Position numbers and translations under genes: made by a program | DNA from: Pseudomonas lactis | Lineage (GTDB): Bacteria; Pseudomonadota; Gammaproteobacteria; Pseudomonadales; Pseudomonadaceae | DNA: 64,000 nt | NCBI RefSeq assembly: GCF_001439845.1 | Contig: NZ_JYLO01000009.1 | Span: 248,001-312,000, forward strand | Reading direction: 5' to 3' | In this document: piece by piece, positions 42,313-51,344 of the stretch | Numbering within the stretch: the stretch's first letter is position 1 | Layout of the letters: every line of letters begins with the position of its first letter | The notes under the pieces: model-generated | Seen by the model: the letters and a program-made list of their open reading frames with translations, nothing else | What the model was told of the DNA's origin: nothing | Database searches by the model: none

Positions 42313-43861
42313 GAGCGAGCTCCAGGATTTGCTTGTCAAAGTCCAAAGGCCCCACCGTCATTTCGGCGTGGCGGGGGTCTACTAAGCCTTGTTTCAGTTT
42401 GATGATCGTGTGCGCGGTCTTGGTAATACCGCCCATTTCCTTGACCCAGTGGCGACGTGCCGCACTTGCACCCTGCCCATTGAAAACGCGCATGAACTCA
42501 AGGTCGGTGAGCAAAGTTTCCGCCACCACCGTGCGGCCGGTGATGCCCAAGCCTTTGCAGTGCGGGCATCCAGGTCCTTTGAGGTAGGTCTCATCAAGCG
42601 CTTCCAGATCGCTCAAGCGCTGCACCAGCGCACTGCTGAGCTCCCCGAGGTGCTCGCGTGCGGGTACGCGGCAGTGGGAACACAGCACGGGCAAGAGGGA
42701 TTGGTTGACCACGCTTGTCATCAATGCAGGATCAGTAACCAGGTGTCGGTCTACACCCATGTCGATCAGTCGTTGAAGAGCTGCTACAGCGTTGTTGGTG
42801 TGCAGTGTCGTCAGCACCAGGTGACCAGTCATACCGCCGCGGAAAGCTGCTTGTGCTGATGCAAGGTCCCGGATCTCCCCATACATGAGAATGTCAGGGT
42901 CGAGCCGCATGGAATTGGTGATACCGTCATTCCAGGTTTCACCGGCGCCCAGCGGTGACTGATTGGCGAGGAGTGGATATTCAGGTGGATCTTCCATCGT
43001 CAGAATGTGTTTTGTTCCACCGCACTCTTCATGCAAGAGGTTCAGGTTTACCTGCAGCGACTTCGATTTGCCGGAACCGGTGGGTCCAGTGATCAGGTTC
43101 ACCCCATAAGGCAAACTGCGGATGCGGCTGAATGCATCAATTTGCTGCGTCAGGAAACCGAGATCACTAAGCGTCATTTTAGTTTTGTCGTCATACAGCA
43201 GACGCAAAACCATCAGAGGGCCATCTACGAGCGGCCGAGTGGCGACTCGGGCACCGAACAAACCGAGTTGGTCGACATAGGCGCGTTTTACCCTGGCGTC
43301 CTGGCTCACCTGCGGCTGGTAGTGGTCTTTCGCGACATCGCACATGCTGTTGTAGAGGGACGAGCAGAGCTCCATGCCCACCTGGCTCTGATGCTGTTCT
43401 GCCTCCCACAAGAGCCCGTGGATGCGAAAGAAGATTCGAGTGATATCGTGACCTACGACAAAGTGGACGTCGCTGGCGTTGCGCCGGTGGGCTTCTCCTA
43501 AAAGCTGCACTACCTGGGCCTGGCGCTTCGTCTCGGTCGCCGATAGCGCTTTACCATTTGCATCATCATTGGCGCGGTAGAGTGCCTTGATCGTGCTCAT
43601 CGAGCAGACCTTGACCTCAAAGTGGTGATTTTCGTGTTCCAGCTGGTCCTCGAATGCCATGACATAGGCATCCGTTTGGTGTTGGGCTGACACATACAAA
43701 ATCCCATCGCTGGTCAGCGCACATAGTTGACGCAGCTCGGGTTTCAGCTCAAACGGTCCACCAGGGGCCGTCAGCAGTGTTTGGTGCGACGTCAGTAGGA
43801 CTGCAGCAGACTCATCACTGTCAGGCTCTATGACATCTGGTTTTTCAGTCAGGATCGTCAT
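42302..43861 (-). CDS. pilQ: PilQ pilus assembly ATPase (GspE/PilB family)
   Basis: ATG 43861 follows GAGAA and gives 519 residues. Walker A GPTGSGKSKSLQ (about 265), ILTMEDPPEYPLL, DPDILMYGEIRDLASAQ, the His box VLTTLHTNNAVAAL, and tetra-cysteine zinc motif (CSHCRVP, CPHCKGLGITGRTVV) are all present. It powers pilus extension from the cytoplasmic side. This PilQ is the R64-type ATPase, not the chromosomal PilQ secretin. Confidence 0.95.
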   Translation of the reverse strand: MTILTEKPDVIEPDSDESAAVLLTSHQTLLTAPGGPFELKPELRQLCALTSDGILYVSAQHQTDAYVMAFEDQLEHENHHFEVKVCSMSTIKALYRANDDANGKALSATETKRQAQVVQLLGEAHRRNASDVHFVVGHDITRIFFRIHGLLWEAEQHQSQVGMELCSSLYNSMCDVAKDHYQPQVSQDARVKRAYVDQLGLFGARVATRPLVDGPLMVLRLLYDDKTKMTLSDLGFLTQQIDAFSRIRSLPYGVNLITGPTGSGKSKSLQVNLNLLHEECGGTKHILTMEDPPEYPLLANQSPLGAGETWNDGITNSMRLDPDILMYGEIRDLASAQAAFRGGMTGHLVLTTLHTNNAVAALQRLIDMGVDRHLVTDPALMTSVVNQSLLPVLCSHCRVPAREHLGELSSALVQRLSDLEALDETYLKGPGCPHCKGLGITGRTVVAETLLTDLEFMRVFNGQGASAARRHWVKEMGGITKTAHTIIKLKQGLVDPRHAEMTVGPLDFDKQILELAHAE

Positions 43862-43873
43862 CGAACTTCTCAA

Positions 43874-44446
43874 TCAACGTTGGCCAGGGATCAGCCCAGG
43901 CGGCATGGGTGCTGATGGGGTAATGCTGGGGGCTGAATTGTCGACGTTGCTCAAGCTGGCCGGGGGCGTACTTGAAAAGCCGAGGGGGTAGCGCTTACCG
44001 CCACGCTCGAGGGTCACGTTTTCGACGGAGAGGATGGCCACGCGATAACCACCGGGTAACTCCCGAGATGAGGCATCTGCGTCTACTTCAAATCCACTGC
44101 TGTAGAGCAGGGTTGCACGGAGCCGTTTTGCTGAGCCGAATACCGCTTTCACGACAGGCAATTCAGACTGTGTATCACTGCTGTGGGCCGAGGCTGCAGC
44201 CGGCTGTGCGAGGTTTCCTTGAGAAAAAAACACTGTTGACGGCTGCGCCGTAGCACTTTGGTCTTCGCCCTTGATCGATCTTTCGGCCTTGGCCTTCTCG
44301 GCTTTGGCATTCAACAAGATCGTCTGGCTTTGAATCTGGGCCAGCTCGCCGACGTTCACCCCAGATAGGGTGTTCTCATCCGCCCAGCTTGATGGTGCCC
44401 CTAACGCAAGGATGGAGCACAAAAAGAACAGCGCTTTATTTCGCAT
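43874..44446 (-). CDS. pilP: PilP periplasmic pilus protein
   Basis: ATG 44446 with AGGTGA upstream, 190 residues. Signal peptide (FFLCSILALGAPSSWA), then an EQ/K-rich coiled-coil-like middle and the C-terminal beta domain (VFGSAKRLRATLLYSSGFEVDADASSRELPGGYRVAIL). It links PilO to the PilN secretin. The C-terminal Ser/Pro-rich tail is low complexity. Overlaps pilO by 11 bp. Confidence 0.88.
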   Translation of the reverse strand: MRNKALFFLCSILALGAPSSWADENTLSGVNVGELAQIQSQTILLNAKAEKAKAERSIKGEDQSATAQPSTVFFSQGNLAQPAAASAHSSDTQSELPVVKAVFGSAKRLRATLLYSSGFEVDADASSRELPGGYRVAILSVENVTLERGGKRYPLGFSSTPPASLSNVDNSAPSITPSAPMPPGLIPGQR

Positions 44447-45767
44447 AAAGGTCACCTATTACTGACCAGACAAGGTGGCCAGTCTCATATTTGGTTGTGA
44501 TTTCACGCAGCCGTAAGCCTTGACTGGGTGCGCCGGACAATGAGTCCAGCGGGGTAATGCCAGTGGCATAGCTCAGCTCGAATTGCTTCCATTGAGGTGG
44601 TGGTGGCGGCGGCGGAGCAGGCTGACCGGGAATGGCTGGTTGAACGGGCACAACTACCGGTACTTCTTTCAGCACTGGGGATTGATTGAAGCTATGCAAC
44701 CAAGAGGAGAGATTCGCCAACATCACGATGGCTTCTTTAAGAGGCTCATCACCAGCTGCGGGTAGCGAGATGTCGAATTTCAACGTGGCCGAGTTGCCTT
44801 CGTCAAAGAAGGCCGGCCGATCAGAAAAGTGGCCCTGAGTTGCCTGTATCAGTTTGTCGGCTGTGCTATTGCCCGAACGCTTATAAGAGGACAAGACCTG
44901 TGCGCCGTCGCAGACTGCGCTCGTGAACTGCCATCCCTGAATGGACAGAGGCAACTGATAAATGACGTTGCTGCAACCCTCCAAGAAATCAGCAACAGAT
45001 GGACGTTTGGCCCAGGGGTGTTCAAGCGCTTGGGGTGGCTGCTCCATACCGGATTCTTTTTGCAGCCTGGCCAACTCTGCCAGGCGTTGCTGTTCAGCCT
45101 GGAAAGCCGCCTCTTTGGCTATTTGGTCCTGATGGCTCTGCCATTGAGCCCACCCGATGATGCCGGCAGCGATCAGCGCTCCAAGAATCGCCAGTTGCAC
45201 CAGTTCTGCTTTGGATAGCCCAAAGACGAGTGGCCGAAGCCGATACTCGCGTTTCAGGTGCGAGGGCTTTAGTAGCTCTTCCACGTCCAGTGGTTGACCA
45301 CCCATTTCGAACTCTGGGGGTAGGTACTCATGGTCGAAGTTGATGCCACGACTACGCTGTTGTACGACTCGTCGGCGCACCTCGGCACCTGTGCCGATCA
45401 TGTCGCAGCCAGAGATCACCCCACCTTGATACACCGCGACGAGGGCGTACTGGTCAATGTCGCTTTCAGTTTTCCAGGCCGCGATCCATGAGTCCCCCAG
45501 CTGTCCAGCCAGGGTGGCCGCGAGCGAGTACATCCCTTTGGTGACCTCCTCGCTTCGCGCTACAAAACCTGCCTGAATAATGGCTGGTGTTCTTCGAATG
45601 GCGACAATGTCGAGGTGGTGCTCACGACCGTACTGGCGCGCTTCCTTCATGTGACCGGTGACACTGCCCAGCGGATGCCAGCGCAGACCGGTGACAAATG
45701 ATTTTCCTCGATACTGGAGTACCTGGACCCGAGCAGAGCGTGCATTTTTTGAGGTTTCCGCAACCAT
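44436..45767 (-). CDS. pilO: PilO bitopic inner-membrane pilus protein
   Basis: A 443-residue protein with a cytoplasmic N-terminal part (about 1-185), one membrane segment (ELVQLAILGALIAAGIIGWA), a charged helix and a periplasmic C-terminal domain. Text FGLSKAELVQLAIL and LPLSIQGWQFTSAVC agree with R64-type PilO. It aligns the secretin with the inner-membrane platform. Near an Ala/Pro stretch (PAIPGQPAPPPPPPP) before the final domain. Confidence 0.9.
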   Translation of the reverse strand: MVAETSKNARSARVQVLQYRGKSFVTGLRWHPLGSVTGHMKEARQYGREHHLDIVAIRRTPAIIQAGFVARSEEVTKGMYSLAATLAGQLGDSWIAAWKTESDIDQYALVAVYQGGVISGCDMIGTGAEVRRRVVQQRSRGINFDHEYLPPEFEMGGQPLDVEELLKPSHLKREYRLRPLVFGLSKAELVQLAILGALIAAGIIGWAQWQSHQDQIAKEAAFQAEQQRLAELARLQKESGMEQPPQALEHPWAKRPSVADFLEGCSNVIYQLPLSIQGWQFTSAVCDGAQVLSSYKRSGNSTADKLIQATQGHFSDRPAFFDEGNSATLKFDISLPAAGDEPLKEAIVMLANLSSWLHSFNQSPVLKEVPVVVPVQPAIPGQPAPPPPPPPQWKQFELSYATGITPLDSLSGAPSQGLRLREITTKYETGHLVWSVIGDLYAK

Positions 45768-45770
45768 GGC

Positions 45771-47591
45771 TTACCCCTTGGAACCTGTGCAATGCAGCAG
45801 TGGGGTAGGGCAAGAGCCCCAAGGCTCGTTGGCAGCAGGTGAAATCACCGCGCTGGGGCTGCCTGTGTCGCTATCAACAACAGGAGTAATCAGCACTACG
45901 AGCACGCTGTGCCCTGTGGTGCGGACACGGCTGCCGCCCAAACCGAAGAACCCTGGATCCCCCACGCCCGACTTGGTTGCGTTTTCGCTGTTCTCCTCAA
46001 AGCCAGTCAGTACGAGGGTTTGACCGCTGCGCAATTTGACCTTGGGCGACAGGTTCTTGGTGTCGTAGTCCGCTGTCTGGACACTGGAGCCGTTGCTCGT
46101 AAAAGTGGTAAACGTCGGTTTGCTGCTCATGCTCAGGGTGATCATCAGCAGCATGTTGTCCTGGTCGATGATTCGAGGAAGCAACATCATGTTGAAGCCG
46201 CTGGTGATGGTAGCGGGGGTGAGCGAAGTAGACGATCCAACGGAAGCCGTGGTGGTTGTCGAGCTTGATGCGACATAGCTCTTTACGTTGCCGATCTGGA
46301 TTGGTGCCGGCTGCAGATTCAGCGTGGTGACCGACGGCGAGCGAACGTTTGAGATACGGCCCTGTTCTGAGAGTGCTTTTATGATTAAGTTGGAGCCAGC
46401 CCAGGGAGACTTCGACGTGTCCAAAATACTCAGGGAGCCCGAAACCGCACCCGTGCTTATGCCGGTGGTGGCATTTTTCAGGGAGAAGCCCCATTTGTTG
46501 CTCAGGGACGTATAGACAGCTGTCCAGTCCAGGCCAGTCTGGTCTGTGTCAGTGAGAGTTACCTCGAAGACTTTGACATTGAACAAAACCTGACGAGTGA
46601 TACTGCTGTTGATCGAATTCAGGTATTTGGCAACGCTAGAAAGTACTTCTGGTCGATCACTTACCGTCAGGGTGCCAGTGGATCGGGAGAGGAACATTCG
46701 GCCTTGGGGCTGCTGGCTCAGCATCGCCTTGACGTTTTTTTCAATGTCTCCGATCAGGGACGTCTTGATGGTGACGGTGGTGCTCTGGTTGCTGCCTGAT
46801 TCACCCGATGCACCTGTCGACGAAGATCCGCCACCACCGCCACCACCGGAACTGCTCCCGCTGCCTGTGGCGGTCAGCAAGCCCGACTTCACAGTGCTTT
46901 CAATGACCTGGTCATCTCCAAATGCCCAGACGTCGAACGTCTTGGTGTCGAAGTAAGTGACATGCACGCTGCGATCATCGGAGGAATAATTCCACGCTAA
47001 ACCCAACTGGGAGGTCGCTTGATTCAACAACCCTGACAGCTTGCCGCTGTACTTAATGGGGAATGTGTTGGGCGCAGTCAGCCCAACCGAATTCATTGAG
47101 CGGGCGCTGCTCGGAACATTGCCGATGACGCCGGCGGGCATGAAGTTGGCCAGGTTGTCGGCAGAGCCCAAACCAGGTGGAACTGCAGGTCCTGAGTTGC
47201 CCTGGGTCGAACTGGAAAGGACACTTGGGTCGATTGCATCAGGGGCTACGATGACCGGAACACCACATTCGCTAGTGATGTACTGCGCAATCTCCGCGAT
47301 CCCAACGTTATACGAAGGGCGATAGGTGATATCGCAATCCATGCTCAGCGGTAAACCACGCTTGGCGACCAGCGGTTTTTTGGATACCCATGGTTTGTCG
47401 CTGAACACCACCGTAGCGCGCGCGGACTCTTGTTGCTGATTTCTCAGAAATCGGCTGTATTGGGAGGCTGTCGCAGCGTCATTTTCAGCTCGGCCGGCTG
47501 ATTCATTCACGCGCTGCAGCGAACAGGAACTCACCAGCGAGACCATGAGTGACAAGGCTGTGCCTTTGATCCAGAGACGAGCGTTCATCAT
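45771..47591 (-). CDS. pilN: PilN outer-membrane secretin (lipoprotein)
   Basis: A 606-residue secretin subunit. Lipobox LVSSCSLQ (Cys-23), an N-terminal domain with STN-like text (MDCDITYRPSYNVGIAEIAQYITSECGVPVIV), a glycine/serine-rich loop (GSGSSSGGGGGGGSSS), and the secretin core (RQVLFNVKVFEVTLTDTDQTGLDW, PSPSVTTLNLQPAPIQIG-type block, ending VGDPGFFGLGGSR and VLVVLITPVV). It forms the outer-membrane channel of the pilus. The ATG overlaps the pilL stop as ATGA, which indicates translational coupling. Confidence 0.94.
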   Translation of the reverse strand: MMNARLWIKGTALSLMVSLVSSCSLQRVNESAGRAENDAATASQYSRFLRNQQQESARATVVFSDKPWVSKKPLVAKRGLPLSMDCDITYRPSYNVGIAEIAQYITSECGVPVIVAPDAIDPSVLSSSTQGNSGPAVPPGLGSADNLANFMPAGVIGNVPSSARSMNSVGLTAPNTFPIKYSGKLSGLLNQATSQLGLAWNYSSDDRSVHVTYFDTKTFDVWAFGDDQVIESTVKSGLLTATGSGSSSGGGGGGGSSSTGASGESGSNQSTTVTIKTSLIGDIEKNVKAMLSQQPQGRMFLSRSTGTLTVSDRPEVLSSVAKYLNSINSSITRQVLFNVKVFEVTLTDTDQTGLDWTAVYTSLSNKWGFSLKNATTGISTGAVSGSLSILDTSKSPWAGSNLIIKALSEQGRISNVRSPSVTTLNLQPAPIQIGNVKSYVASSSTTTTASVGSSTSLTPATITSGFNMMLLPRIIDQDNMLLMITLSMSSKPTFTTFTSNGSSVQTADYDTKNLSPKVKLRSGQTLVLTGFEENSENATKSGVGDPGFFGLGGSRVRTTGHSVLVVLITPVVDSDTGSPSAVISPAANEPWGSCPTPLLHCTGSKG

Positions 47592-48745
47592 TTGTTCCTC
47601 TCTGTAATAAAAATCAGCCGCTGTGATGAGCTACTGTCGACCACATCGACCAGAAAGGACCGTGGAGCGGTGTCGTACAGCGGGAAAATCGACCCGATGG
47701 CTTCTTGGAAACTGCCCTCAAATCGAAGCGGAGCGTCAATTGAGTAATCCAAATCATCGACCTGCCACATCAGTTTCCAGCCCGCTTTTTCAGCCCAGCC
47801 TTCGACGGTTTGACGAAGAGTTGAGCCAGTTGAAGCCGTCCATATCAGGGCCAGCGGCTTCGGCGCTGCTATGTCCGTCGCAACCGGCTTTGGCGCTGCA
47901 GAAGCTGCAGACGCCGCGGTGATCAGTTTCGGAGTTGAAGCGACCTTCGCATTGGCATTGCTGGACGTGGTCGAGTCCGGACTCGGAGTCGGCAAGGTAG
48001 ACGTTTGTTTGGTAGAGCCGTCCTTGGTATTTACCGTAGGAGGGGCCACGGTTTTGGCTGGTGCAGCATTCGCCGCAGGTGTGGCGACAGATGCAGTTGT
48101 TGTGAAAGGCGCTGTTTGCGGAACGGCGGCGACTACTACTTGGCTGCCCGCATCGTTGTTATTGCTCTTTGCTGCGACAGGCTGTGCAGCTGTAGATGTG
48201 TTGAGCTGAGCAATCTGAGTTGATGAAGGACGTGGAGAGTCCGGGAGCTGGTAGCCGGGGCGCAGGACGTAGCACACCTGACGGTTGACCTCGTCGACCT
48301 TCACTTGCCAGGCCGGACCTGCGAGCACTTGCAGGGTGTTACGCAGAGTCATAGGGCCAAGTTTATATTGGGCTGCTGGCAGTGGTCGGGTGTAGAGGAT
48401 GTTGACGTGGCCAGTGTCTGCCGAGCAAAGCGTATAGCCGGAACGGTCCACCACGTACTGCATCGCCTCACGCACATTTGGGTGCATGTTGGCTGGAATG
48501 CTGATGTCGATAATCTGAGCCATCAGGTCACGTTGGCCAGAATCTGGCAGCGTGCTGACGAGGGTGTAGCGCCCATAGCGCACTACCGGTTCTTTTTCAG
48601 GAACGGCGCCGCCGGGATAGAGGTCTGGCGTCAACATGTCCGGATTGCGACTGCTGTCGAAAGCGGGCTTGGGTGTCTGCGCCGTTTGGGTCGTGCAACT
48701 GGCGATTAACGCTAGAAGCGAGAGCGTGGTGACGTGCCTGATCAT
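47588..48745 (-). CDS. pilL: PilL conjugative pilus lipoprotein
   Basis: A 385-residue lipoprotein (SLLALIASCTTQ, Cys-17). The N-terminal domain (RYGRYTLVSTLPDSGQRDLMAQIIDISIPANMHPNVREAMQYVVDRSGYTLC) is the PilL signature of PFGI/PAPI ICEs. A long Ala/Thr/Val/Pro linker (about 170-290) leads to a C-terminal TcpQ-like domain (TLRQTVEGWAEKAGWKLMWQVDDLDYSIDAPLRFEGSF) that probably docks to the secretin. First gene of the pil operon. Confidence 0.93.
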   Translation of the reverse strand: MIRHVTTLSLLALIASCTTQTAQTPKPAFDSSRNPDMLTPDLYPGGAVPEKEPVVRYGRYTLVSTLPDSGQRDLMAQIIDISIPANMHPNVREAMQYVVDRSGYTLCSADTGHVNILYTRPLPAAQYKLGPMTLRNTLQVLAGPAWQVKVDEVNRQVCYVLRPGYQLPDSPRPSSTQIAQLNTSTAAQPVAAKSNNNDAGSQVVVAAVPQTAPFTTTASVATPAANAAPAKTVAPPTVNTKDGSTKQTSTLPTPSPDSTTSSNANAKVASTPKLITAASAASAAPKPVATDIAAPKPLALIWTASTGSTLRQTVEGWAEKAGWKLMWQVDDLDYSIDAPLRFEGSFQEAIGSIFPLYDTAPRSFLVDVVDSSSSQRLIFITERNK

Positions 48746-49162
48746 GTGCCGAGAGGCCCCCTGTAATGATAGGGGAACGGTGACAGGCTGGTACCAGCTG
48801 CGCAGTAGGAAATAGAAAACTACGTCTATAGGTATTTATAGGCTATACAAAGATGACGCGACCGAGGTGGAAAATTACCTAGTATCTGATCACCCATTTC
48901 CATTCACGCTGAGCATTCATTTGCATTCACGCTGACCACTCAATTGCATTCGACCTGACCAGCTATCCTGCCATTACGCCTAGAGTAATGAATCCAAAAT
49001 CGCGTTCAGCGAACATCCATTCGAACATCAAATCTCCGTCCGCGTGCTGAGGCGATTGTTAATCCCTCCTGGTCGTTACCCTGTGGTCGACCGGTGAGCA
49101 TTGATCCCCATCGTTAACTCCCGCCACAGGCATTTGTGCAAGCAGGCTGAACGTGGTTAAAT
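48746..49162. repeat. Gene-free region with three tandem 22-23-bp repeats, probable mobile-element remnant
   Basis: Between the divergent pilL and arsR genes. At 48892-48959 three imperfect copies of ATTTGCATTCACGCTGA(c/g) follow each other at 22-23-bp steps, a pattern like the multiple terminal repeats of IS21-type elements. No transposase is present. The pil promoter should lie near 48780-48850 (an AT-rich TATAGGTATTTATAGGCTATA stretch is seen around 48824-48848). Confidence 0.55.
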
Positions 49163-49190
49163 CTGCATATTCGATTATCCACATATGCAG
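49163..49190. promoter_or_regulatory. ArsR operator
   Basis: CTGCATAT at 49163-49170 and ATATGCAG at 49183-49190 form a perfect 8-bp inverted repeat with a 12-base AT-rich spacer, directly before arsR. This is the usual form of an ArsR binding site overlapping the promoter. Confidence 0.82.
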
Positions 49191-49201
49191 AGCGATTGCT
49201 T

Positions 49202-49552
49202 ATGAGCCTTACACCACACACATTCTTCAAGTGCTTGGGTGATGAAACTCGCGCCCGGATCATGCTCATGCTTTCGGCTGAGGGTGAGTTGTGCGTGTGC
49301 GAGTTAATCTGGGCACTGGACGATAACCAGTCGAAGGTCTCCAGGCATCTTGCCCAACTGCGTGCTTGCGGGTTACTCGCAGATCGGAGGCAGGGTCAGT
49401 GGGTTTACTACCGGCTGCATCCCGAGCTTGAACAGTGGGCACTGGATGTTCTGAACGTCACTACGCAGGCACACCAGTCCTGGGTTAACGACCATCAAGG
49501 ACGGCTGGCTTCCATGGAAGACAGACCCGTGCGCCAAGCCTCCTGCTGCTGA
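49202..49552 (+). CDS. arsR: ArsR arsenite-responsive repressor
   Basis: The ATG at 49202 gives 116 residues, the normal start MSLTPHTFFKCLGDETRARI; a TTG two codons earlier is less likely. Winged-helix DNA-binding domain with the metal site LCVCELIWALDDNQSKVSRHLAQLR: the CVC pair binds arsenite or antimonite and releases DNA. A CC pair at the C-terminus. First gene of the ars operon and probably autoregulated through the operator just upstream. Confidence 0.94.
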   Translation: MSLTPHTFFKCLGDETRARIMLMLSAEGELCVCELIWALDDNQSKVSRHLAQLRACGLLADRRQGQWVYYRLHPELEQWALDVLNVTTQAHQSWVNDHQGRLASMEDRPVRQASCC

Positions 49553-49574
49553 CATCCTGATCTGGAACATACTC

Positions 49575-50864
49575 ATGCTCATCGCAGCATCGATTTTCGT
49601 AGTTACGCTCGTCTTTGTTATCTGGCAACCCAAGGGGTTAGGTGTCGGCTGGAGCGCGGCAGCGGGTGCCGTTCTGGCACTACTGACTGGCGCCGTAAGT
49701 CTAGGGGATGTGCCGGTTGTGTGGCACATCGTCTGGAACGCTACCGCGACCTTCATTGCTGTGATCATCATCAGTTTGTTGCTCGATGAAGCGGGATTCT
49801 TCAAATGGGCGGCGCTTCATGTCGCTCGCTGGGGTCGGGGCAAAGGCGGACGTCTGTTTGCGCTGATGATCCTGCTCGGTGCAGCCGTTTCGGCACTGTT
49901 CGCCAATGATGGAGCCGCACTGATTCTGACCCCAATCGTCATCGCGATGCTGACGGCGCTTCGCTTCAGCCCGGCATCCACCTTGGCATTCGTGATGGCC
50001 GCAGGCTTCATCGCTGATACCGCCAGTCTGCCGATGGTGGTGTCCAACCTGGTGAACATCGTTTCGGCAGACTTTTTTGGCGTGGGTTTCGGTGAATACG
50101 CTTCTGTCATGTGGCCAGTGAACCTAGTGGCCGTGGCCGCGACACTGTTCATGCTCTGGATGTTCTATCGCAAGGACATTCCCGCCCAGTACGACGCGGA
50201 TCAGCTTGAGGCCCCGGAGTCGGTGATTCGAGATCGGGCGACCTTCATTGCTGGCTGGTGGGTACTTGGCCTGCTGCTGGTTGGTCTGTTCGCACTGGAG
50301 CCGTTAGGTATCCCCATCAGCGCTGTTGCTGCTGCGTGTGCAATGATCCTGCTGGTCATCGCAGGTAAAGGCCAAATCATCTCCACGAGAAGGGTCATCA
50401 AGGACGCGCCCTGGCAAATTGTCGTGTTTTCGCTGGGCATGTATCTGGTGGTCTATGGCCTGCGTAATGCTGGCCTAACCGACTCGCTCTCGGGGCTGCT
50501 GAACATATTTGCCGAGCATGGCCTATGGGCCGCTACCTTGGGCACCGGTATCACCGCTGCGCTGTTGTCCTCGATCATGAACAACATGCCGAGTGTGCTT
50601 ATCGGCGCTCTGTCCATTCAGGGCAGCGACGCTACAGGACTGGTACGTGAGGCCATGATCTACGCCAACGTCATCGGTTGCGATCTTGGCCCCAAGATCA
50701 CGCCCATCGGAAGCCTGGCCACGTTGCTGTGGCTGCATGTGCTAGCGCAGAAAAATATCCGCATCACCTGGGGTTACTACTTCAAAGTCGGCAGCATCCT
50801 CACCCTCCCTATCTTGCTGGTAACGCTGGTGGCACTGGCGTCGCGGCTGAGCATCCCTGTCTAG
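49575..50864 (+). CDS. arsB: ArsB arsenite/antimonite efflux pump
   Basis: A 429-residue inner-membrane transporter with about 12 membrane segments, the normal ArsB length. Family text NDGAALILTPIVIAML (about 114) and LSSIMNNMPSVLIGAL, IGCDLGPKITPIGSLATLLWLHVL near the end are characteristic. It exports As(III)/Sb(III) by proton exchange. 22 bp behind arsR, 9 bp ahead of arsC. Confidence 0.96.
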   Translation: MLIAASIFVVTLVFVIWQPKGLGVGWSAAAGAVLALLTGAVSLGDVPVVWHIVWNATATFIAVIIISLLLDEAGFFKWAALHVARWGRGKGGRLFALMILLGAAVSALFANDGAALILTPIVIAMLTALRFSPASTLAFVMAAGFIADTASLPMVVSNLVNIVSADFFGVGFGEYASVMWPVNLVAVAATLFMLWMFYRKDIPAQYDADQLEAPESVIRDRATFIAGWWVLGLLLVGLFALEPLGIPISAVAAACAMILLVIAGKGQIISTRRVIKDAPWQIVVFSLGMYLVVYGLRNAGLTDSLSGLLNIFAEHGLWAATLGTGITAALLSSIMNNMPSVLIGALSIQGSDATGLVREAMIYANVIGCDLGPKITPIGSLATLLWLHVLAQKNIRITWGYYFKVGSILTLPILLVTLVALASRLSIPV

Positions 50865-50873
50865 GAGAAACCC

Positions 50874-51344
50874 ATGAAAGTGCTATTTATGTGTACGGCA
50901 AACAGCTGCCGGAGCGTTCTCTCGGAGGGGTTGTTCAACCACCTGGCCCCGAGCGGTTTTAACGCCGTCAGTTCGGGCAGCTTCCCAAGCGGACAACTGA
51001 ATCCACGCGCCGTGAGTACGTTGCAAGCGCTTGGTATCTACACCACAGATCTCTACAGCAAAGGCTCAGAGGTGTTTTCGGACTCACCACCGGATGTGGT
51101 GATCACCGTGTGTGATAAGGCTGGAGGCGAACCCTGCCCGGTCTATTTCGGGCCTGCTGTCAAAAGCCACTGGGGCCTCGCCGACCCTTCCGATGTAGAA
51201 GGCACAGACAGCGACATCCAAGCCGCATTTGACGCGACCGTCGTCCAGATTAAAAAGCGTTTCGAGGCATTCTTCAGCTTGGATCATTCGGCGCTCACAC
51301 CGCAGGAACTGAAGCGCGAGCTAGATCAAATAGGTGAACTGTAA
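50874..51344 (+). CDS. arsC: ArsC arsenate reductase (low-molecular-weight phosphatase type)
   Basis: A 156-residue protein of the thioredoxin-linked ArsC class: P-loop VLFMCTANSCRSVLSEG (C-x5-R, residues 8-14), later VITVCDKAGGEPCPVYFG with the second and third catalytic cysteines, and HWGLADPSDVEG. It reduces arsenate to arsenite for export by ArsB. Good SD AGGAGA. The stop overlaps the arsH start (TAATG). Confidence 0.95.
   Translation: MKVLFMCTANSCRSVLSEGLFNHLAPSGFNAVSSGSFPSGQLNPRAVSTLQALGIYTTDLYSKGSEVFSDSPPDVVITVCDKAGGEPCPVYFGPAVKSHWGLADPSDVEGTDSDIQAAFDATVVQIKKRFEAFFSLDHSALTPQELKRELDQIGEL

Noticed and set aside
45771..48745. Taking the pil genes as chromosomal type IVa pili or a type II secretion system
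   Set aside because: Gene order pilL-N-O-P-Q-R-S-T-V-M and lipoprotein secretin PilN fit R64-type conjugative pili.
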